A stretch of 64,000 bases of DNA from Paracidovorax avenae (lineage in GTDB: Bacteria > Pseudomonadota > Gammaproteobacteria > Burkholderiales > Burkholderiaceae_C), in NCBI RefSeq assembly GCF_040892545.1, contig NZ_CP156079.1, positions 682,001-746,000 of the forward strand, written 5' to 3'. Below are positions 58,114 through 64,000 of the stretch, piece by piece; position 1 is the stretch's first letter, and each line of letters begins with the position of its first letter. The translations under genes and the position numbers were made by a program. The notes beneath the pieces were generated by a model. The model was not told the origin of the DNA. It searched no databases and worked only from the letters and a program-made list of their open reading frames with translations.

Positions 58114-60410
58114 TGGACCATGCCCGCCGACCCCATCGCCATCCCGGCGCCGCGCCGGGCCGCCGCCAGCGCGGCCTGGGCCTGCTGGAGGCCATGCTGC
58201 TGCTCCTGGTGGTGGCGGGCGCGCTCGTGGCCGGCGCCATCGCGATCAAGTCCCGGCAGGCCTCGATCGCCGCCGAGGATGAAATGGCGGCGCTGGCGCA
58301 GGCCGACCGCTTCCTGGCCAGCTTCGTGGCGGCGTACAACCGCCTGCCGTGTCCGGCGACGGGCGACACCGGCCTGGAGGACTGCGCCTCCGGCGCACAG
58401 AAGGGCAGGCTGCCCTACCGCACGCTGGGGCTGGAAGGTTCGATGGCCGCGGCCGGCATCGGCCAGCTGGGCTACGAGGTGCAGCGCAGCGCGGTCGATC
58501 TGGCCCAGGCCGCGAGCGGCAACAACGACTTCGAGCCCATCGCCTTCGGCGGTGACACCTACAACGCCCGCCGCGCGCTGGGCAACCCGGGCACGACCGC
58601 CGACTTCTGCCAGACCCTGGCCAAGGGGGCCGCGGCCTCCGTGCAGCCTGCGCAGGCCCGCGTGGGGCCGGCTTCCGGCGGCTATCCCGTGGCCTATGCG
58701 CTGGCCCACCCGGGCCGCAAGGACGCCGATGGCGACGGCCAGCTCTTCGACGGCCTCAATGCCGGCACGACCGCCGCGATGGAACTGCCCAACGCCGGCT
58801 CCGTCCTGGGCAGCTACGACGACCGGGTGGTCGCGCGCACTTACGCCGGCCTGGGCCGCATGCTCGACTGCGACCGCCTGACAGCCTCGCTGGACGTGAT
58901 GTCCCTGGCCACCGAGGTCGTGGAGGAGGTGGACTCCCAGCGGTCCAACGGCCTGGCGGTGGCGGCGGTCATCACCTCCGTCAACGGTGTGAAGGCTATT
59001 GTCAGCGGCATCAAGATCGCCGTCTCCGCGGGCACCATGGCGACAGCCTCGGGCTACATGGCCACGGCCAGCAGCCTGCTGGCCACCGCGATCGCGACCT
59101 GCGTGTTCCTCGTCGGATGTGCGGAGATCCCCCACGCTGCGGCATCGGTCGCCGCGGCTGGCGTGGCGATCGCGGCATCGGCCGTGGCGATCGGGCTCAA
59201 TGCCGCCGCGCTCGCCTCCTCGCTGGTGGCCTTCGGCATCGGCGTGGCCGCGACGGTCCAGGCCGGCCAGGCCCAGACCGTGACCATGGACATCTCCGCC
59301 TCGGTCACCGCCGCGAAGGGGACCTGGGACAAGGCCACGGCCACGCGCGTGAAGGCGCTGGCGGACCTGGGCACGGCGCAGTCGCAACTGGCCACCGCCG
59401 CCAGCGAGCGCGACGCGGCCAATTCGGCGCTCTACACCGAGGCCCACAACGTCATCACCGAGGCGAACAACAAGGGCTCTCCCAACAAGGGCACCACCAG
59501 CATCACCGCCTTCGACGCCGATCTGGCCGCCGTCAAGGACAAGGCCGATGCGTGGATCCTGGCACTGCAGAACTACAACAACGCAGCGGATGCCCTCAAG
59601 CAGGCGGAACAGACCTCGGCCGGCTCCAATACGACCACCACGCAGAACGACGCGGCCATCGCCGCGCTGCAGGCGCAGATCGACGCGGAGACCGACCCGG
59701 CCAAGAAGGCGGAACTGCAGAAGGCCCTGGATACCCTGCGCGCGCAGGGCAGCACCAGCAACAACGCCGCCCAGATCCAGCGCCTGCGCCAGCAGATGGA
59801 CGGGCTGAGCACCGAGATCGCCAACCTGGACGCGCAGATCGCCGCCGAGACCGATCCGGACGCACGGGCCGCCCTGCAGCAGCGCCGCGCCACGCTCCAG
59901 GCGCAGAAGGACGACCTCGGCACCCAGCTCGCGAGCCTCTCGCTCACGGTGGCGTCGGCCCAGGCCAACAAGGACGCGGCGCTGGCCGCGCTCTCCGCGG
60001 CCAGGACCGCGCTCGACTCCGCGCGGGACAGTGCCGCCGACAAGTTCAAGGCACTGCCCTACGTGGTGCGGGAATGCACCACGCAGATCGTGGACAAGAA
60101 GGAAGTCCAGACCTGCAAGGACGTGAACTACACCTTCAATGGTCGCCAGCGCGTGCTCGACAAGCTCAATGCGCTCTACGACACCAGCAACGGCAAATAC
60201 TTTATCTGGTGGACCCGCAACGAGAACGTCAAGTCCGCGCAGCAGGTCTATGACCGCAGCGTGAGCCAGGAGGCCAGCGCCAAATCCCAATACGAACAAC
60301 TGGCCGGCATGGCCACCGGCGGCTCCAGCGGCGAGGCGATGCCCAACGCGATCTGGAAGGGCGCTGAGACCATCCTGAAGCAGGTGGATCTGCGCGGAGG
60401 TATCCGATGA
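58113..60410 (+). CDS. Giant prepilin-like protein, family B, with hydrophobic block and coiled coil
   Basis: A 765-residue protein. A 21-residue Arg/His-rich leader ends in Gly before LGLLEAMLLLLVVAGALVAG (Leu at +1, Glu at +5). Family B motifs follow: RLPCPATG, GRLPYRTLGLE, DFCQTLA, DADGDGQLFDGL and YDDRVV. Residues 281-390 are Ala/Gly-rich and hydrophobic with three or four possible membrane segments. Residues about 400-640 are predicted coiled coil containing two related copies of LQAQIDAETDPAKKAELQ (519-536 and 572-589). Two cysteines (655, 668) precede a soluble end. I know no pilin with this architecture; it may be a tip or delivered protein. Confidence 0.75.
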   Translation: MDHARRPHRHPGAAPGRRQRGLGLLEAMLLLLVVAGALVAGAIAIKSRQASIAAEDEMAALAQADRFLASFVAAYNRLPCPATGDTGLEDCASGAQKGRLPYRTLGLEGSMAAAGIGQLGYEVQRSAVDLAQAASGNNDFEPIAFGGDTYNARRALGNPGTTADFCQTLAKGAAASVQPAQARVGPASGGYPVAYALAHPGRKDADGDGQLFDGLNAGTTAAMELPNAGSVLGSYDDRVVARTYAGLGRMLDCDRLTASLDVMSLATEVVEEVDSQRSNGLAVAAVITSVNGVKAIVSGIKIAVSAGTMATASGYMATASSLLATAIATCVFLVGCAEIPHAAASVAAAGVAIAASAVAIGLNAAALASSLVAFGIGVAATVQAGQAQTVTMDISASVTAAKGTWDKATATRVKALADLGTAQSQLATAASERDAANSALYTEAHNVITEANNKGSPNKGTTSITAFDADLAAVKDKADAWILALQNYNNAADALKQAEQTSAGSNTTTTQNDAAIAALQAQIDAETDPAKKAELQKALDTLRAQGSTSNNAAQIQRLRQQMDGLSTEIANLDAQIAAETDPDARAALQQRRATLQAQKDDLGTQLASLSLTVASAQANKDAALAALSAARTALDSARDSAADKFKALPYVVRECTTQIVDKKEVQTCKDVNYTFNGRQRVLDKLNALYDTSNGKYFIWWTRNENVKSAQQVYDRSVSQEASAKSQYEQLAGMATGGSSGEAMPNAIWKGAETILKQVDLRGGIR

Positions 60411-61501
60411 CACGCAATGCATGGCGCCGGAGCGCGGGTTTCTCCGTCGTGGAACTGGCCGTCGCCCTGGCGGTGGTCGGAGTGGCGGGACTGGCGGCCT
60501 GGCAATTGCTGCCGGCCAGCCGCGGCGTGGCGCAAGGCGATCCGGCGCAGCTGCGCCTGCGCCAGGCCCAGGATGCCGTGGAAGGCTTCGCCCTGCGCAG
60601 CCACCGCCTGCCCTGCCCGTCGCCCGTCGGCGGCAGCGGCAGCGAGGTCTGCGGCGCGGATGCTCTGGGCGAGTTGCCGTGGCGCACCCTGGGCCTGCCG
60701 CGCGCCGACGTGCCGCTGCGCTACGGGGTGTACCGCACGCCCGCGGCCGACCTGGCCACCGCCGTGGCGAAGTTCAGCCCGAACCTGCCGCCCCTGCCCG
60801 TGGTGGCCGGCTACAACGCGGCGCAAATCAACGGCCTGGACTTCTGCCAGGCCCTGCGTGTGGCCACGGCCGCGCCCACCGGCCTGCAGGCCGGCGGCGT
60901 GCCGGTCGCTTACGCGGTGGCCGATGCGGGGGCCGACCGGGTTTTCAACCTGCCCTATAGCGGGACCTTCCCGTTGCCGGGAGCGGCCTCCACGCCGGAA
61001 TTCGACGACCGCATCGCCGTCACCGGGCTGGGCGAGCTGTCCGCGCGGCTGTCGTGCGTGACCCGCCTGGGCGAGGCCCAGGCCGCGGCCCGCTCGGCCT
61101 ACGCGGCGTTCGATATCTACCGCGATGCGGACATGTTCGACCGCTTCCGCGGGTTCGCCTACCAGGTGCGCATTACCGATCGCAAGTTCGCCGAGGCCAA
61201 CCTGGGGCTGGCCTCCCTGGACATGCTGATCGCCATCGGCACGACAGCCAGTGCCGTATCGCTGGCGGCGAACAGCGTCGGCATCGGCGCCGGCACCGTC
61301 ATCGGTGCGGTGGGGGCCATCGGTGCCGCGTCGGCCGCGCTGGTGGTGGCCAGCGTCCAGCTCGCATCGGCCGTCACGGCGGAGGCCAAGGCCGGCAAGC
61401 AGGCTGCGGATTCGACGGTGGTGAAGGAGCGCATGCGGCTCGCGCGCGACGCCGCCGTCGCTGCCGCCGCCCAGCAGGACACCAAGGGATTGTTGCCATG
61501 A
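60407..61501 (+). CDS. Prepilin-like protein, family B, with C-terminal hydrophobic block
   Basis: A 364-residue protein. An 11-residue leader ends in Gly before FSVVELAVALAVVGVAGLAA, with Glu at +5. Family B motifs are HRLPCPSPVG, GELPWRTLGLP, YGVYR, LDFCQALRVA and FDDRIAVTGL. Residues 268-325 form an Ala/Gly-rich hydrophobic block (LIAIGTTASAVSLAANSVGI onward), followed by a short charged helix. The DADGDG-type loop of its relatives is not kept. It overlaps both neighbours by four bases. Confidence 0.78.
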   Translation: MTRNAWRRSAGFSVVELAVALAVVGVAGLAAWQLLPASRGVAQGDPAQLRLRQAQDAVEGFALRSHRLPCPSPVGGSGSEVCGADALGELPWRTLGLPRADVPLRYGVYRTPAADLATAVAKFSPNLPPLPVVAGYNAAQINGLDFCQALRVATAAPTGLQAGGVPVAYAVADAGADRVFNLPYSGTFPLPGAASTPEFDDRIAVTGLGELSARLSCVTRLGEAQAAARSAYAAFDIYRDADMFDRFRGFAYQVRITDRKFAEANLGLASLDMLIAIGTTASAVSLAANSVGIGAGTVIGAVGAIGAASAALVVASVQLASAVTAEAKAGKQAADSTVVKERMRLARDAAVAAAAQQDTKGLLP

Positions 61502-62706
61502 GGAAGACCCATCGTCCCGGAGGCCGCCGCCAGGCGGGCTTCTCCCTGGTGGAGCTGGGCGTGGCGCTGGTGCTGCTGGGCCTGCTGGCGCTGGCCTTCG
61601 TGGCCTACTGGCGCATGTCGGCGCAGGAAAAGACGAGCGTGGCCGACCGCGACCTGCTGGCGGTGACCGAGCGCGCCGTGGTCGGCTTCGCGCATGCCCG
61701 CTTCCGCCTCCCATGCCCGGCCAGCGACTCCGCCGGCAACGAGGACTGCACCGGCGGCCGCCAGGTCGGCTTCCTGCCCTGGCGCACCCTGGGCGTTCCC
61801 GATGCGCGCGCGGGCACGCTGATGTACGGCGCCTACCGCGCGCCCGACACCGGCCAGCCCTGGCGCGACATGGACCTGGCCCAGGCCCAGGACCGCCTGC
61901 GCCCCTCGTTCACCGTGGGCCTGCCGCCCGTGCTGCCCGCCACGCCGCTCGCGCTCAACCCGGCCAACGTGAACCTGCTGGACTTCTGCTATGCCCTGAC
62001 CCTGGCCTCCAGCGCGTCCGCGAACGCATCGGCCCTGGGCGTGGTCGATGCCAATGCAGGCGCCGCGCGCCGCGCGGTCGCCTTCACGGTCGCTGCGCCC
62101 GGGCTGCTGGACGCCGACGGCGACGGCAACCCCTTCGATGGCCGCCAGGCCAGCGCGTCGAATGCCTCTCCCACCTTCGACGCCGCCAACCGCCCGGTCT
62201 CCGGCGATTACGACGACCGGGTGCTGGCCGTGCCCTTCAACGCGTTGTTCGCGCAGATGCAGTGCGGCCAGGCGCTGTCTGCGGTCAGCCATTCCCATGT
62301 CAACGCGGCGACGGCCGCCGCCTCCATGCAGCAGGCGATGGTCGATTACCAGCGCCAACTGGAGATCGCCGCGCTGCTCGCGGGTGCCGGCGTGGCCTCC
62401 GCCACGGCCGGGGTGCTCAGCGCGTCGGCGGGACTGTCCTCCGCCGTGGCGGACTCGGCCAACGCGGTGGCATTCACCATCCTTACCTATGGCTCGGCCG
62501 CAGGCGTGATGGCGCCGGCCGTCGCCTCCGTGGTCGCCAACACCGCCGCCGTCGTGGCCTCGGCCGCCACGCTGGCCAAGTCCGTGCTCGCCAAGCAGGA
62601 GGCCGACCGCCGCGTCACCGAGGTGGCGCCCCTGGTCACCGACAGCGCCGCGCAGGCCACCGCCATCGACGCGGACGCCCGCACCGCCGACAACCTGGGT
62701 TTCTGA
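61498..62706 (+). CDS. Prepilin-like protein, family B, with C-terminal hydrophobic block
   Basis: A 402-residue protein. The 14-residue leader ends in Gly before FSLVELGVALVLLGLLALAF, with Glu at +5. Motifs are FRLPCPASDS, GFLPWRTLGVP, YGAYRAPD, LDFCYALTLA, LDADGDGNPFDG and YDDRVLAVP. Residues 289-363 are an Ala/Ser/Gly-rich hydrophobic block, followed by about 40 charged residues. Gene order and motif sharing show that it arose by duplication with the two preceding genes. Likely a minor or tip subunit. Confidence 0.78.
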   Translation: MRKTHRPGGRRQAGFSLVELGVALVLLGLLALAFVAYWRMSAQEKTSVADRDLLAVTERAVVGFAHARFRLPCPASDSAGNEDCTGGRQVGFLPWRTLGVPDARAGTLMYGAYRAPDTGQPWRDMDLAQAQDRLRPSFTVGLPPVLPATPLALNPANVNLLDFCYALTLASSASANASALGVVDANAGAARRAVAFTVAAPGLLDADGDGNPFDGRQASASNASPTFDAANRPVSGDYDDRVLAVPFNALFAQMQCGQALSAVSHSHVNAATAAASMQQAMVDYQRQLEIAALLAGAGVASATAGVLSASAGLSSAVADSANAVAFTILTYGSAAGVMAPAVASVVANTAAVVASAATLAKSVLAKQEADRRVTEVAPLVTDSAAQATAIDADARTADNLGF

Positions 62707-62709
62707 CAC

Positions 62710-63432
62710 ATGCGCCTTCTTCCCATCCACCGCCCGGCCCCCCGCCGCCGTGCTGCCGCGCAACGCGGCTTCAGCATGCTGGAGCTGTCCATCGCGCTGG
62801 TCGTCATCGGCCTGATCATCGGCGCCGTGGCCGTGGGCCGCGACCTGCAGCGCAACGCCAGCTACCAGCGCATCTCTTCCAGCTTCGTGCAGGGATGGCT
62901 GATGGCCTACGACGCCTACGTCGCGGGCACCGGCATCGTGCCCGGCGATTCGGCCACGGCCCCCACCGGCCTGGTCAACGGCAACACGAACGAGCTGTGC
63001 GGCAACGACCTGCTCAACGTGTTCCTGGCCGCCGGCATCCGCCTGCCGCAGGGCCGCGCCGAAGGGCAGGCCAGCCGCTACGCCTACCTGGACTCCAACG
63101 GCAACCCGCAGGAGGTGGAGGTGTGCTTCCAGAACGTGGCCTGGGCCGAGCCCGGGACGACGGTCGGCACCTATGTCTCGCGGCCGCGCAACGTGATGGT
63201 GCTCAAGCGCATGACCCCGGCGCTCGCCTCCCTGCTGGACGCGCAGATCGACGGCAGCGCGGACGCGCGCTTCGGCCGCATGCGGGAGAACTCCCAGGCC
63301 GCCCTGGTGGCCGTGACCACCGGCGTGCCCTGGAGCGTGGACGAGCGCATGGCCTTCGGCAGCACCACGGCCACCACGCTCGACGAAAGCCAGGTGGCGG
63401 TGGTGACGGGCTGGGTGGTGATGAACCGCTGA
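62710..63432 (+). CDS. Type IV prepilin, family A, third copy
   Basis: A 240-residue prepilin closing the operon. The 20-residue leader ends in Gly before FSMLELSIALVVIGLIIGAV, then GRDLQRNASYQRISSSF. It shares with the first two genes the blocks GIVPGDSATAPTGLVNG, LPQGRAEGQASRYAYLDSNG, EVCFQN and NVMVLKRMTPALASLLDAQI. It is shorter and more divergent than the tandem pair and is placed like a minor or initiating pilin. It is convergent, seven bases from the molybdopterin oxidoreductase gene; no terminator fits between them. Confidence 0.85.
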   Translation: MRLLPIHRPAPRRRAAAQRGFSMLELSIALVVIGLIIGAVAVGRDLQRNASYQRISSSFVQGWLMAYDAYVAGTGIVPGDSATAPTGLVNGNTNELCGNDLLNVFLAAGIRLPQGRAEGQASRYAYLDSNGNPQEVEVCFQNVAWAEPGTTVGTYVSRPRNVMVLKRMTPALASLLDAQIDGSADARFGRMRENSQAALVAVTTGVPWSVDERMAFGSTTATTLDESQVAVVTGWVVMNR

Positions 63433-63439
63433 AGGCGGC

Positions 63440-64000
63440 TCAGGGGGCAGTCAAAGTCTCCACCTCCACCGCGCAGTCGTAGAACGTCGGCGCAGCCCCC
63501 AGGTCCGTCAGGGCCTGGCCGGTGACCTCGTTCACGTTCGTGCCCTGCAGGCCGAACTTGCGCCACCAGATGCCCAGGCCGTGGACCACGCCCGCTCGCG
63601 CGCGGCCGTTGAGCGCCACGCGGCAGGCGTAGCTGCCGCGGTCGTTGAACACGCGCACCGTGGCACCGTCCCCGATGCCGCGTGCGGCGGCGTCGTCGGG
63701 GTGCATCTCCAGCAACGGCTCGCCCTCGATCTGCCGCAGGCTCTTCACGTTCACGAAGGTGGAATTCAGGAAGTTGCGCGCCGGCGGCGAGATCATCGCC
63801 AGCGGGTAGCGGCCGCCGGGCTGGGCAGGCTCGTGGTTGGGCAGGTAGTCCGGCAGCGGGTCCAGCCCCTGCGCGGCCAGCCGCTCGCTGTGGAACTCGC
63901 AGCGGCCCGAGGGCGTGGGGAAGCCGCCTTCCGCGAACGGCGCATCGGGAATGGCCAGCGTGGCGAAGCCCGTGTCCAGCAGCTGCTGGAAGTCCACGTG
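63440..64000 (-). CDS. Molybdopterin oxidoreductase, C-terminal part (cut by window end)
   Basis: Only the last 187 codons are present; the gene continues beyond 64000. The visible part is the molybdopterin dinucleotide-binding domain of the DMSO-reductase superfamily: PTPSGRCEFHSERL, PLAMISPPARNFLNSTF, LLEMHPDDAAARGIGDGATV and GTNVNEVTGQALTDLG. The substrate cannot be told from this piece. It is a second molybdoenzyme in the window besides NarG. Confidence 0.86.
   Translation of the reverse strand, partial: HVDFQQLLDTGFATLAIPDAPFAEGGFPTPSGRCEFHSERLAAQGLDPLPDYLPNHEPAQPGGRYPLAMISPPARNFLNSTFVNVKSLRQIEGEPLLEMHPDDAAARGIGDGATVRVFNDRGSYACRVALNGRARAGVVHGLGIWWRKFGLQGTNVNEVTGQALTDLGAAPTFYDCAVEVETLTAP

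Noticed and set aside
45307..63432. A standard type II secretion operon
   Set aside because: GspD, GspE and GspF types are present, but the MshN/ExeA pair, the PilP-like protein, the gene order and the pilin set fit an MSHA-like pilus better, and no GspG-type pseudopilin with its short conserved length is present.

Overview
The window is a high-GC betaproteobacterial chromosome segment, most likely from a Comamonadaceae member of the Acidovorax/Paracidovorax type. The grounds are strong G/C third-position bias, a Bug-family periplasmic binding protein, DUF3567, a TRAP sugar-acid operon, and a vitamin-B12-dependent ribonucleotide reductase that carries an intein. No rRNA, tRNA or CRISPR array was seen.

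Layout. (1) 0.2-8.0 kb: respiratory nitrate reductase operon narGHJI followed by a parvulin-type prolyl isomerase. (2) 8.2-11.9 kb: class II ribonucleotide reductase split by a 384-residue LAGLIDADG intein placed directly before the active-site cysteine. (3) 11.9-14.1 kb, minus strand: molybdate importer modABC with a ModE-like palindrome in its promoter; molybdenum supply sits next to a molybdoenzyme. (4) 14.2-22.3 kb: housekeeping and catabolic genes (VOC protein, hemerythrin, DUF3567, DUF3108, IclR regulator divergent from a fumarylacetoacetate-hydrolase-family gene, GumN/TraB protein, Bug protein, DJ-1/PfpI protein). (5) 22.4-28.3 kb: an AT-richer island with a NotI-like restriction-modification pair, a 746-residue CHAT-domain (caspase-like) protein and an intact IS630-family element. 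(6) 28.3-35.4 kb: a TRAP transporter operon with an IlvD/Edd dehydratase and a FAH-family dehydratase, divergent from a LysR regulator; this fits oxidative (Weimberg-type) pentonate catabolism. (7) 35.4-41.6 kb: LysR regulator divergent from pirin, isochorismatase-family hydrolase, amidohydrolase and MFS exporter genes. (8) 41.8-63.4 kb: a large SARP/AfsR-like regulator followed by one tightly overlapping operon of about 18 kb that encodes an MSHA-like type IV pilus machine (secretin, GspE- and GspF-type proteins, ExeA-type ATPase, inner-membrane proteins) with seven prepilins. (9) The 3' end of a molybdopterin oxidoreductase gene closes the window on the minus strand.

The most interesting part is region 8. 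Two prepilin families can be recognised. Family A has three members of ordinary size. Family B has four members sharing LPCP, LP-x-RTLG and DDR motifs. Three of the four B members carry long Ala/Gly-rich hydrophobic blocks far from the pilin helix, and one (765 residues) adds a long coiled coil. The promoter of the first pilin gene has two exact 8-bp direct repeats with an 11-bp period ending 7 bp before a -10-like hexamer. This is the geometry used by SARP activators, and a SARP-like regulator is the adjacent upstream gene. I infer a self-contained regulated surface appendage or secretion system with unusual tip proteins. The defence-like island (region 5) is the second place to look.
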